A stretch of 64,000 nt of DNA, taken from NCBI GenBank assembly GCA_021788415.1, contig JAJYKR010000001.1, positions 1 through 64,000 of the forward strand. Direction: 5' to 3'. This DNA comes from an archaeon. GTDB taxonomy: Archaea > Thermoproteota > Nitrososphaeria > Nitrososphaerales > UBA183. The first letter of the stretch is position 1, and the number at the start of each line of letters is the position of its first letter. Below are positions 9,416 through 16,878 of this stretch, one piece after another. Position numbers and translations under genes: made by a program. Below the pieces are notes generated by a model, which worked only from the letters and a program-made list of their open reading frames with translations, did not search any database and had not been told where the DNA came from.

Positions 9416-9818
9416 GCCGCTCAGCGGCGCCGGAAAACGATTCGAGCATGGCGTCGGCGGCCGAGCCACGAACCCACCAATGCGGGACCCTATCTCGCAA
9501 GACCGCCCCGGCTCCTGATACTCTCCACGAGTCCCTTGCACCGTGAGCCCTCACTCGCACCCTCCGGCAGCGGGGAGTAGGGCACGAGCGAAGCGAAGAT
9601 CGGGCGGGTCCGTTGCCCTGTTCATGAAAGCGAGGTTGGATGCCAGTTCTCCGGGAGGTGGAAGACGTACGCGATCTAGTCGCGGACCGCCGGAACCGCG
9701 TTGGCCTCTTCGAGCTTCTTGATGGCAAGTGGTGCGCCTTCCCCGTCTCCGACTCGCGCCACCCTCATTGCTCTCCTGGTACTAGTTTCAGGTCCAGAGT
9801 ACAATGGAAGATGGTTAA
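9416..9818. other. Gene-free stretch between argF and tRNA-Arg
   Basis: About 400 bases with no convincing coding sequence on either strand; the open frames are short, Arg- and Pro-rich and lack recognisable domains. I looked for conserved elements of archaeal RNase P RNA and SRP RNA and did not see them. The stretch is GC-rich and could hold an unrecognised structured RNA. Confidence 0.5.
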
Positions 9819-9930
9819 CGGGCCCGGTGGGATTTGAACCCACGACCTCTGCGAGCCTAGGCTCCCTACAGCTTAGAAGGCTGCCACGCTATCCGTACTC
9901 CGCTCCCTCATGGATCTGCGCTACGGGCCC
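9819..9930 (-). tRNA. tRNA-Arg (UCU) with two extra segments
   Basis: Acceptor stem GGGCCCG/CGGGCCC, anticodon stem GCAGC/GCTGT with loop CTTCTAA (anticodon UCU), and T arm GTGGG-TTCAAAT-CCCAC are all intact, with G as discriminator base and no encoded CCA. The gene is 112 nt instead of about 75. The excess lies in two places: about 18-20 nt in the D loop (between GCGCAG and GGATAGCGT) and about 19 nt in the variable region, including the palindrome GAGCCTAGGCTC. These are most simply two introns at non-canonical positions, as known in some TACK archaea. A degenerate gene is the alternative. Confidence 0.82.
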
Positions 9931-10005
9931 ACAGGGAGCCGCTCCATGTTTCGACATAAGCTTTACCGCCTTGCCAGCGAGAGGCGGGAATAGGAAGGTT
10001 TTACC

Positions 10006-11397
10006 ATGTCCAGCGTCCCTCTGCGGCCGTTGGCCGCATCCCAGCCGCGGCTATTTGGAACCAACGGGGTCAGGTTCGTGCCTGGCGTATCTCACGACCT
10101 CGATTTCGCCATCAGCCTAGCGGAAGCCATCGGGACCTACTTCGGGACTGGCGAAGTGCTGCTTGGCAGGGATGGCCGCCTCTCCGGGCCGGCCTTGGCG
10201 AACGCGGCCGCGTCCGGCCTGCTCAGCTCGGGGCGGGACGTTGCCGAGGCGGGGCTCGTGCCCACCCCCGCGCTCCAGTATGCGGTGAAGGCCCTGGGGT
10301 ACAGGGGCGGCGTGATGGTCACAGCCTCCCACAACCCGCCTCAGTACAACGGCCTGAAGGTGTCCGGGCCCGACGGCGTCGAGGTCCCGAGGCTCGACGA
10401 GCAGCGGATAGAGAAGATCTACTTCGAAAAGTCCCAGACGAAGGCCGATTGGAAGACCATCGGCGTGGCGAGACAGGAGGCGTCGGTGGTGAGGACCTAC
10501 CAGAAGGGGGTCCTCTCCAGGGTTGACGCCAAGGCGATCGCGGCCAGGAAGTTCACGGTGGTCATGGACCTGGGCAACGGGGCGCAGTCGGTCGCCGCCC
10601 CCTACATCGTCGAATCCCTCGGGTGCAAGGTGATCACCCTGAACTCGACGGTCGACGGGAACTTCCCGGGGAGGGGGCCCGAGCCCACCCCCGACACCCT
10701 GAAGGACCTCTCGGCGGCCGTGAAGGCGGTGGGGGCAGACCTGGGGGTCGCCTACGACGGGGACGGTGACAGGTCCATCTTCTGCGACGAAGACGGAAGG
10801 ATCCTATGGGGGGACCAGAGCGGCTGCCTGGTGGCCGACTTCGTCCTCGACAGGCACCAGGGCGGGACCCTCGTAACTTCGGTCGCCTCCAGCCAAGCGG
10901 TGGAGGCTGTGGCAAAGAAGCATGGGGCGAAGGTTCTGCGCACAAAGGTCGGGGCCGTGGAGATCGCTCGGACGATCATCGAACGGAACGCCGTCTTCGG
11001 CTTCGAGGAGAACGGCGGGTGCCTCTATCAGCCCCACATCGCGGTCCGCGACGGCGGGATGACCACGGCGCTGATGCTCGAATGCCTCGCTAGGAAGGGC
11101 ATGTCGCTGTCCAAGGTGCTGTCGTTCGTCGTCCCGAAGTACTTCCAGGCAAAGACCAAGGTCGAGGTCGGCCCCAAGAGGGTGGATGCTGTGATGAGGG
11201 CCGTCGAGAAGCAGGCGGAGGGGGAGGTAGAGAAGGTAGACGGCCTCAAGGCATGGACCGACGCCCACTCCTGGGTCCTGGTCAGGCCCAGCGGGACGGA
11301 ACCGATCGTGAGAATCTTCGCTGAGTCGGACTCCCAGGAGGGGGCAGACCAGCTGGTCAAGAGGTTCGCGAAGGTAGCAAAGTCAGCTTCTGTGTAG
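10006..11397 (+). CDS. glmM: Phosphohexomutase (phosphoglucosamine mutase-like)
   Basis: Alpha-D-phosphohexomutase superfamily enzyme of 463 residues that shifts phosphate between the C1 and C6 positions of a hexose. The catalytic phosphoserine is Ser108 in T-A-S-H-N-P-P, the metal loop is DGDGDR near residue 250, and the phosphate-binding loop is RPSGTEP near residue 426. The N-terminal LFGTNGVRF is characteristic of archaeal GlmM-type proteins, so glucosamine 6-phosphate to glucosamine 1-phosphate for UDP-GlcNAc synthesis is the best guess. Its 3' end overlaps the convergent thiL gene by 15 nt. A second family member lies at 12350-13651. Confidence 0.87.
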   Translation: MSSVPLRPLAASQPRLFGTNGVRFVPGVSHDLDFAISLAEAIGTYFGTGEVLLGRDGRLSGPALANAAASGLLSSGRDVAEAGLVPTPALQYAVKALGYRGGVMVTASHNPPQYNGLKVSGPDGVEVPRLDEQRIEKIYFEKSQTKADWKTIGVARQEASVVRTYQKGVLSRVDAKAIAARKFTVVMDLGNGAQSVAAPYIVESLGCKVITLNSTVDGNFPGRGPEPTPDTLKDLSAAVKAVGADLGVAYDGDGDRSIFCDEDGRILWGDQSGCLVADFVLDRHQGGTLVTSVASSQAVEAVAKKHGAKVLRTKVGAVEIARTIIERNAVFGFEENGGCLYQPHIAVRDGGMTTALMLECLARKGMSLSKVLSFVVPKYFQAKTKVEVGPKRVDAVMRAVEKQAEGEVEKVDGLKAWTDAHSWVLVRPSGTEPIVRIFAESDSQEGADQLVKRFAKVAKSASV

Positions 11398-12348
11398 GTG
11401 CGTCCAGCCTCCGTCTCTGATTGCTCTTACGCCCCCGCCCTCCCTCCTCACCACCTCCCCCTTCCGGGCCGTCGCCTTCCCCACGGCGATCAGCCTTCCC
11501 CCGGCCTTCTTGGCTGCCCTCCTTGCCGCCTGGAGCTCCGACGGCTTCACCGTCCCCACTATGACGTACTCTTCCCCGCCTTCGAGTACCATCTTGGCCC
11601 CGTCAAACCCGTTCGCGGCCGCGAACTCCATCACCCCTCCGGCTGCGGGGAGCTCCTCGACCACGAAGCCCACGCCGCTCGCCTTGGCCAGGGTGTGGAG
11701 GCTCCGGGCGAGCCCGTCGCTCGAATCCATGGACGCGGTCAGGTAGGGCGCCAGGGCGGCTCCAACTTCAAGGTCAGGATCAGGTTCGAGCACGCTCTTC
11801 CTCGCCCTCTGAGCGAAGCGCGCCTGCGACCTGGCGCCTGCCATCAGGATCTTCAGCCCCGCAGGGGGGAGGCCGAACGGGCCCGTGACCACGGCCACGT
11901 CCCCGGGCGAGGCCCCCGCCCTGTCTACCACCTTCCGCGCGAAACCGACCATGGCGCAGCCGACGACAAGCTCCTCGGCCTCGTTTGTATCCCCTCCGAC
12001 CAGGTGGACCCCCCACCTTTCTTCGGCGTCCCTCAGGCCCTGGGCGAGCCCATCCACGTCCCCCCGGCCAATCCCGCTCCTGAGGCCGAGGGACACCATG
12101 AACGCCTCCGGCCTCACGCCCTTGGCGGCGAAGTCGCTGACGCACATTGCGACGGCCTTCCTCGCCGCCTGTCTGTATGTCATCCCAGGGGGGACGTCGG
12201 TATGCTCCACCAGCATGTCTGTCTTCAGCACCACTCGGCCAGGCCGAGATGGGACCATCGCGACGTCGTCCCCTATGACGCTGTATCCCCTCGGGGGCTT
12301 GCCAGCGGCCTTCGCCATCGCCGCTATGACCCCCAGCTCGTCTGGCAT
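11383..12348 (-). CDS. thiL: Thiamine-monophosphate kinase
   Basis: ATP-dependent phosphorylation of thiamine monophosphate to the cofactor thiamine pyrophosphate. The protein has the PurM/ThiL fold landmarks: IGDDVAM near residue 25, KTDMLVEHTDVP, CVSDFAAKG (about residue 70), GGDTNEAEE and the Asp-rich MDSSDGLARSL. The length of 321 residues is normal. It starts 2 nt after the stop of the phosphohexomutase gene upstream on the same strand, so the two are likely co-transcribed. It overlaps glmM tail to tail. Confidence 0.9.
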   Translation of the reverse strand: MPDELGVIAAMAKAAGKPPRGYSVIGDDVAMVPSRPGRVVLKTDMLVEHTDVPPGMTYRQAARKAVAMCVSDFAAKGVRPEAFMVSLGLRSGIGRGDVDGLAQGLRDAEERWGVHLVGGDTNEAEELVVGCAMVGFARKVVDRAGASPGDVAVVTGPFGLPPAGLKILMAGARSQARFAQRARKSVLEPDPDLEVGAALAPYLTASMDSSDGLARSLHTLAKASGVGFVVEELPAAGGVMEFAAANGFDGAKMVLEGGEEYVIVGTVKPSELQAARRAAKKAGGRLIAVGKATARKGEVVRREGGGVRAIRDGGWTHLHRS

Positions 12349-12349
12349 A

Positions 12350-13651
12350 CTACGCGCTCAGCCTCTTCAGCTTCCTGGCGAACTCCTTCGCAATCCTCTC
12401 CGCCCTGGCAGCCGACGGCGCTTCAGCGGAGACCCTGACTACATCCTCGGTCCCCGACGGGCGCATCAGGACCCAGGCCCGCTGGGGGAGGACTATCTTC
12501 AGGCCGTCCGTAAGCTCAGAGAGCTCGTACTCCCGCGCCAGGACCCTGAGCGCCTTCTCCGCCTTCCGCTTCGGTAGCCGGAGCGCGACCCTCTCTTGGT
12601 GGTAAGCCGGGACCGACGCATACATGGCGTCGCCTTCCTCCCTCAGGGCCCTGATGATCGTCAGCGCCGCCAGCAACGAGTCCCTGCAATAGTTGAAGTC
12701 CCCGTCTATCAGCCCCCCGCTGCTCCCTTCTCCTCCGAAGCGGGCGCCCTTCTCCTTCATCGCCCGCACCACGTTGGCTTCCCCAACCTTGGACCTGAAC
12801 ACGCCGCAGCCCAACTCCCTGGCAACTTCGTCCACCGCCTGGGTGGTGTCCACCGAGACGACGACCTTCTTCTCGCCCGTCTCCCGGACCAGACGCCGGA
12901 GAGCGAGGGTGAGCATGTAGTCTCCGGACCTCTTCCTCCCGGCGGAGTCCACTATCACGAGCCTGTCCCCGTCGCAGTCGAAGCCCAGGCCTATGGCGCA
13001 CCCCTTCTCCTTCACAGTCCGGCGCAGGAGCCCGAGGCCGTCGGCGACGGGGTCAACGATGCGAGTGAAGACCGAGTAGCAGTCGTTCATCGAGGCGACC
13101 TCGCAACCCAGGCGTCGCAGGAGGGGGACGGCGTGCGATATGGCTGCCCCCCCTCCGAGGTCGACCGCCACCTTGACGCCTTCACAGGAGCCCTCCCCGT
13201 ACCTCTCGGCCAGGCTGTCGACGTAGCCCGGTCTCCCCGCCTCCCTCAGCCAGCCATGAGGGGGCAGCTTTCCCGGGGCCGACCTCCTGCCGACCACCTT
13301 GTCGAAGGTCTCTTTCCCGATCCCGGCTCCCCCCACGATGAACTTCAGGCCGTTGAACTCGGGTTCGTTGTGCGACGCGGTGACCATCACGGCTGGGGCG
13401 TTCTTCACCCGGCTCTCTCTGAACAGGGCGGGAGTGGAGATGATACCATAGTCGAGCACGGTCCCCCCAAGGGACATGATGCCCGCGGCCACGGCCCTAC
13501 ACATCGCCGGCCCGGTCTTCCTCGTGTCCCTGGCGAGGAGGAACTCGCTCCCGCCGGCGGCCTCGGCGAAGTTGGCAGCGAACCTCGCGACGTCCGGCAG
13601 TGCGATGTCCTGGTTGAGAATACCTCTGATGCCGCTCAGAGAGGCGATCAA
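12350..13651 (-). CDS. Phosphohexomutase (phosphomannomutase/phosphoglucomutase-like)
   Basis: Second alpha-D-phosphohexomutase, 433 residues. It starts with the conserved SLSGIRGI segment, has the catalytic Ser93 in T-A-S-H-N-E, metal loop DCDGDR near residue 225 and sugar-phosphate loop RPSGTED near residue 398. The SGIRG rather than GTxGVRF start separates it from the copy at 10006. It may act on mannose, glucose or glucosamine phosphates; the sequence alone does not decide. The TTG start is the first in the frame. It leads the thiL unit. Confidence 0.85.
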   Translation of the reverse strand: MIASLSGIRGILNQDIALPDVARFAANFAEAAGGSEFLLARDTRKTGPAMCRAVAAGIMSLGGTVLDYGIISTPALFRESRVKNAPAVMVTASHNEPEFNGLKFIVGGAGIGKETFDKVVGRRSAPGKLPPHGWLREAGRPGYVDSLAERYGEGSCEGVKVAVDLGGGAAISHAVPLLRRLGCEVASMNDCYSVFTRIVDPVADGLGLLRRTVKEKGCAIGLGFDCDGDRLVIVDSAGRKRSGDYMLTLALRRLVRETGEKKVVVSVDTTQAVDEVARELGCGVFRSKVGEANVVRAMKEKGARFGGEGSSGGLIDGDFNYCRDSLLAALTIIRALREEGDAMYASVPAYHQERVALRLPKRKAEKALRVLAREYELSELTDGLKIVLPQRAWVLMRPSGTEDVVRVSAEAPSAARAERIAKEFARKLKRLSA

Positions 13652-13841
13652 TCCAGTCCCCGCTCATCTGTCGTCAGCCGCACAACGTAAGCATATCCCC
13701 AGGGGGGGCCTGCTAGCCGTCGTGTGAACCAATCTTCACCGTGACAATACGACTTTTTGAGTTCGGAACTTTTGATTGCTCGGTCGCCTTTCACATCTCA
13801 GCGTGAGATTGAGGGCATTCAGAGTACGAAGGAGCGCGGGG

Positions 13842-14300
13842 GTGGGGGAGTACAAGCTCTCGGAGGTCTTCTCGGGCCTCGAGACTTCCCCTGCCCTTTC
13901 AAAGGTCTTCGGTTCCAAGGCTCAGATGACCAAGATCCTGAGGCACCTGAAGATGAGGGTGGAGCGGGGAGACTCGGGGCTCTGGCTGGACAGGGACACC
14001 GGGACCATATGTATAGGCTCCAAGCACCTCGTCTCAGCAAAGACCGACTTCCTCTATCTCGACGTCATCCATGTGCTCGTGCACGTCAGGCAGTTCCTCG
14101 AAGGGAAGGAACTATACGACCAGGCCTTCGAGTATGTGGAGAGGCCCACCGAGCTGGAAGCATACAGGACGACGGTCGCAGAGGCGAGGCGTGTTGGGAT
14201 GGAGGAAGACGAGCTCTTGCGGTATCTGAGGATGGACGCCGCGGACGACTCCGAGCTGGGGAAACTCATGGAGAAGATCGGCGTCAGAGTCCGTCGCTGA
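13842..14300 (+). CDS. Zincin-like protein with a damaged HExxH motif
   Basis: A protein of about 152 residues that I do not recognise by name. Around residues 74-84 it reads D-V-I-H-V-L-V-H-V-R-Q, which looks like the H-E-L-V-H-V-R-Q zinc helix of small gluzincin peptidases except that the catalytic Glu is Val78. A possible third ligand sits in P-T-E-L-E-A-Y (residues 102-108). Two His and a Glu could still bind metal, but peptide hydrolysis would not be expected. GTG 13842 is the preferred start; the frame stays open to TTG 13776. It is a single-gene unit, convergent with fumC. Confidence 0.7.
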   Translation: MGEYKLSEVFSGLETSPALSKVFGSKAQMTKILRHLKMRVERGDSGLWLDRDTGTICIGSKHLVSAKTDFLYLDVIHVLVHVRQFLEGKELYDQAFEYVERPTELEAYRTTVAEARRVGMEEDELLRYLRMDAADDSELGKLMEKIGVRVRR

Positions 14301-14327
14301 TGACTCTCGTTTTCAGCTGAAAACCCG

Positions 14328-15653
14328 CTAGATCTCCTTCGCCGGAATACCTGGTTTCACCAGTTTCTTCATGTCGAGGACCGAGTCTATCTCCTTGGCG
14401 CTGAATCCGAGCTGCTTGAGCGCGGTCCTGATCGGCGTCCCCTTCGCGACCTCCTTCCCGAGCGCCGACGCCTTGTCGTAGCCTATCTTCGGGGAGACAA
14501 GCGTGACGAGCGCCTGGCTCGTCTCAGCATACCCCTGCGCCCTGGACTTGACGGGCACCACGTGGTCGATCACGAGGGACGCGACCTTACGCAGTGCCTC
14601 AGAGAGCAGCTTCGCCTGGAGCACTAGGTTGTAGCCCATGAGGGGGACTCCCATGGCGAGCTCGAACTCCCCGAGGGACGCTGCGAAGGCGTTGGCGCCA
14701 TCCAGTCCCACGACCTCCGCCGAAGCCAGCAGCGCGCTCTCCACCGTGACAGGGTTGGTCTTTCCGGGCATGATGCTGCTCCCCGCGACCTCTTCCTGGG
14801 TCGGGATGTCTATCTCCCCAAGGCCGGTCAATGGCCCGGAGAACATCAGCCTGAGGTCCTGACAGAGCCTGTAGAGGCCGATGCTCACCGTCCTCATTGT
14901 CCCGCTGAGCGACGACATGTCGGTCAGCAGGCGGGTCGGCCTGAACTTGTTCCTCGCGCTCTTGAACGGGAGCCCTGAAAGTCTGGCTATCTCAGCGGCC
15001 ACCATCCCGCCGAATTTGGGGTCTGTGTTGATCCCAGTGCCTACCGCGGTCCCGCCGATGGGGAGCTCCATGAGGTATCGCATCGACTCGGAGACAAGCC
15101 GGGCATCCCTGGAGAACTCGTCGGCGTAGGCGCCGAACTCCTGCCCCATGGTGACCGGGAGAGCGTCTCGGAGGTGGGTCCTCCCTGCCTTGTACACCCC
15201 CGACGTCCTCCTGGACAGCGTCTCCAGGCTCTTGGTCATCCCCCTGAGCGCAGGGACGAGTTCGTTGTTCGCGGCCACCGCCGCGGCGATCCTCACTGCT
15301 GTCGGCCCGACGTCGTTGGACGACTGGCCCATGTTGACATGGTCGTTAGGATGGACCTTCCTCCCGAGCTCCGCCGCCGCCAGCTCGGCAAGGACCTCAT
15401 TGGCGTTCATGTTCAGCCCAGTCCCAGAGCCCGTCTGAAACACGTCCACCGTGATTTCCTCGTCGTGTTTCCCTTCCATCAGGTCCTTGGCCTTCGACTG
15501 GATGGCCTTCCCGATGTCAGCGCTCAGGAGCCCCAACTCTATGTTTGACTTCGCCGCGGAGAGCTTGACCGCGCCCACCGCCCAGATGACCTCCCTCGGG
15601 AACCTCGTCCCAGTGTTGAGAAAGACCTTCTTCGAGCCCTCGACGTACTTCAA
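14328..15653 (-). CDS. fumC: Class II fumarate hydratase
   Basis: Reversible hydration of fumarate to malate in the citric acid cycle. The 441-residue protein has the family signature GSSIMPGKTNP around residue 300, the substrate-loop SGSGTGLNMNANEV, the 'PNDHVNMGQSSND' segment and LPIGGTAVGTG, which favour fumarase over aspartase or argininosuccinate lyase. Class II is oxygen-stable and lacks Fe-S. The start is TTG. It is followed on the same strand, upstream, by the A-type Fe-S carrier gene but separated by about 45 nt. Confidence 0.93.
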   Translation of the reverse strand: MKYVEGSKKVFLNTGTRFPREVIWAVGAVKLSAAKSNIELGLLSADIGKAIQSKAKDLMEGKHDEEITVDVFQTGSGTGLNMNANEVLAELAAAELGRKVHPNDHVNMGQSSNDVGPTAVRIAAAVAANNELVPALRGMTKSLETLSRRTSGVYKAGRTHLRDALPVTMGQEFGAYADEFSRDARLVSESMRYLMELPIGGTAVGTGINTDPKFGGMVAAEIARLSGLPFKSARNKFRPTRLLTDMSSLSGTMRTVSIGLYRLCQDLRLMFSGPLTGLGEIDIPTQEEVAGSSIMPGKTNPVTVESALLASAEVVGLDGANAFAASLGEFELAMGVPLMGYNLVLQAKLLSEALRKVASLVIDHVVPVKSRAQGYAETSQALVTLVSPKIGYDKASALGKEVAKGTPIRTALKQLGFSAKEIDSVLDMKKLVKPGIPAKEI

Positions 15654-15697
15654 TGCGGGCTTACGAGGAGCCTTCCGCTCTTAAGCTCTTGGCCTAA

Positions 15698-16045
15698 TCA
15701 GTGTCCGCCGCAGCCGCAGGAGTCCACATGGACGTTCGGGTTCTCGATCTTGAACCCTGCCCTCTGGAGCCCGTCGATGAAGTCGATCTTGGATCCCCTG
15801 AGCAGTTCCGCGTCCCCCTTGGCGGCCATGACCTTGAGCCCTTCGACCTCTTCGACAACGTCGGTCGTCCCGGCCTGCTTCTCCAAGCTCAGGGCGTATC
15901 TGTATCCGCCGCTGCAGGCGCACCCGCCCCCCTGATAGACTTCGATCTTCAGATAGGCGTCGGTGGCCTTCTCCTTCTCCAGCACTTCGCCAAGCTTCTG
16001 TCTGGCGGTGGGTGTCATGACTACGAGCGGTTGCATCTGCTGCAT
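15698..16045 (-). CDS. A-type iron-sulfur carrier (HesB/IscA/ErpA family)
   Basis: Accepts or delivers Fe-S clusters to apoproteins. The 115-residue protein carries MTPTARQKL at its start, G-G-C-A-C-S-G-G (Cys42, Cys44) in the middle and S-C-G-C-G-G-H (Cys110, Cys112) at the end, with the C-terminal C-x-C being the family signature. The double C-x-C in the middle is less usual than the single Cys found in IscA. A TATA-like TTAAATAG box lies 31 nt before ATG 16045; an ATG at 16057 is also in frame but too close to the box. Confidence 0.9.
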   Translation of the reverse strand: MQQMQPLVVMTPTARQKLGEVLEKEKATDAYLKIEVYQGGGCACSGGYRYALSLEKQAGTTDVVEEVEGLKVMAAKGDAELLRGSKIDFIDGLQRAGFKIENPNVHVDSCGCGGH

Positions 16046-16093
16046 GTTAACGGACATTCGATGGCGGGTTTCTATTTAACACTTTTCTCGCGG

Positions 16094-16342
16094 TCAACCG
16101 CTCCTTCCCCTCTGAAGGCGATATACCAAGAGCAGCGTCAGCCCCACCGTCACCGCTCCGACCAGCAAAGAAGCCAGCGCCAGCGGCCATCCGGCGCTAC
16201 CAGACCCGAACACGACCGGGAAGGGTCCGATGAACACAACCCCTCCCACGGACCCGCCCCCCTGCGCCAGGGAGCTGACGAACACCAGGCCGAACCCCGC
16301 GACTACCATCAGCAGGCCCACTGCGAGCAGTTTCTCTCTCAC
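16094..16342 (-). CDS. DUF131 (TIGR00304-like) small membrane protein, second copy
   Basis: A protein of about 82 residues with two hydrophobic segments flanking G-G-V-V-F-I-G-P-F-P-V-V-F-G, the hallmark of the archaeal DUF131/TIGR00304 membrane family of unknown function. The GTG start at 16342 overlaps the TGA stop of the upstream paralogue by 4 nt (GTGA), which points to translational coupling. The frame extends further upstream, but the overlap and the hydrophobic onset (REKLLAVGLL) favour 16342. Confidence 0.75.
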   Translation of the reverse strand: MREKLLAVGLLMVVAGFGLVFVSSLAQGGGSVGGVVFIGPFPVVFGSGSAGWPLALASLLVGAVTVGLTLLLVYRLQRGRSG

Positions 16343-16569
16343 CGCAGTATCCCCAGGATATAGACAAGCATCAGGGCCGCCGCCAGGGCGATTGCCACGC
16401 TGGCCCACTTCGCGTCAGACCCAAAGACGATGGGCACCGGCCCTATCATGACAACCCCTCCTCCCCTTACCTCCTGTCTCCCTCCCTCGTCCCCCAAGAG
16501 GGCCGAAGCGAAGATCGCCGCGAGCCCCATTGCAATGAGCAAGAGCCCCACCGCGGCAAGGTCTGTCAC
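16339..16569 (-). CDS. DUF131 (TIGR00304-like) small membrane protein, first copy
   Basis: A 76-residue protein with an N-terminal transmembrane helix, a short loop containing G-G-G-V-V-M-I-G-P-V-P-I-V-F-G, and a C-terminal helix. The loop motif is shared with the next gene, so this is a tandem duplicate of the DUF131 family. The start is GTG. The two proteins are likely made together and may form a hetero-oligomer in the cell membrane; that is inference. Confidence 0.78.
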   Translation of the reverse strand: MTDLAAVGLLLIAMGLAAIFASALLGDEGGRQEVRGGGVVMIGPVPIVFGSDAKWASVAIALAAALMLVYILGILR

Positions 16570-16633
16570 GATGGCTCTTTTGCGCCCCCGCCGCTAAAGG
16601 TTTTTGCGGAGGCGCGTCCAGAGAGCAAAGCCC

Positions 16634-16801
16634 TTGGCTGAGTATCGCTGGTGCGAAAAGTGCGGGACTAGGACTGAGCACGAAGCCGTCGTCGACACCA
16701 GGGACTACAACCCGAGGGGGAGGGGCATCTACAGGTGCAAGAGATGCGGCAGGGCGAAGTCGATGCGTCACCTCCGGCCCAGCTCTGAGATCGGGTACTG
16801 A
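16634..16801 (+). CDS. Small zinc-ribbon protein
   Basis: A 55-residue protein with two C-x-x-C knuckles (W-C-E-K-C-G-T and Y-R-C-K-R-C-G) separated by about 28 residues, and a basic C-terminus. This spacing is that of a single zinc ribbon such as those in ribosomal or transcription-related small proteins. I cannot name the family. TTG 16634 is the preferred start; a TTG at 16604 is also in frame. It is divergent from the DUF131 pair. Confidence 0.65.
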   Translation: MAEYRWCEKCGTRTEHEAVVDTRDYNPRGRGIYRCKRCGRAKSMRHLRPSSEIGY

Positions 16802-16845
16802 TCTTCACACGCCACGGCAAGATTCACACGTGTGTGCTAAGACTC

Positions 16846-16854
16846 AGTTATATA
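16846..16854 (+). promoter_or_regulatory. TATA box of the APC permease gene
   Basis: GTTATATAC lies 29 nt (centre to start) before ATG 16879. This spacing is the usual one for leaderless archaeal genes and shows that the longer in-frame start at 16834 is not the real one. Confidence 0.6.
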
Positions 16855-16878
16855 CGCAGGACTTTTTATCAAGTTCCA

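Noticed and set aside
9315..9728. Arg/Pro-rich 137-codon minus-strand frame after argF
   Set aside because: No homology-like motif, no promoter box, overlaps argF; typical of chance open frames in GC-rich DNA.
9416..9818. Possible RNase P or SRP RNA gene
   Set aside because: The conserved RNase P and SRP sequence elements were looked for and not found.
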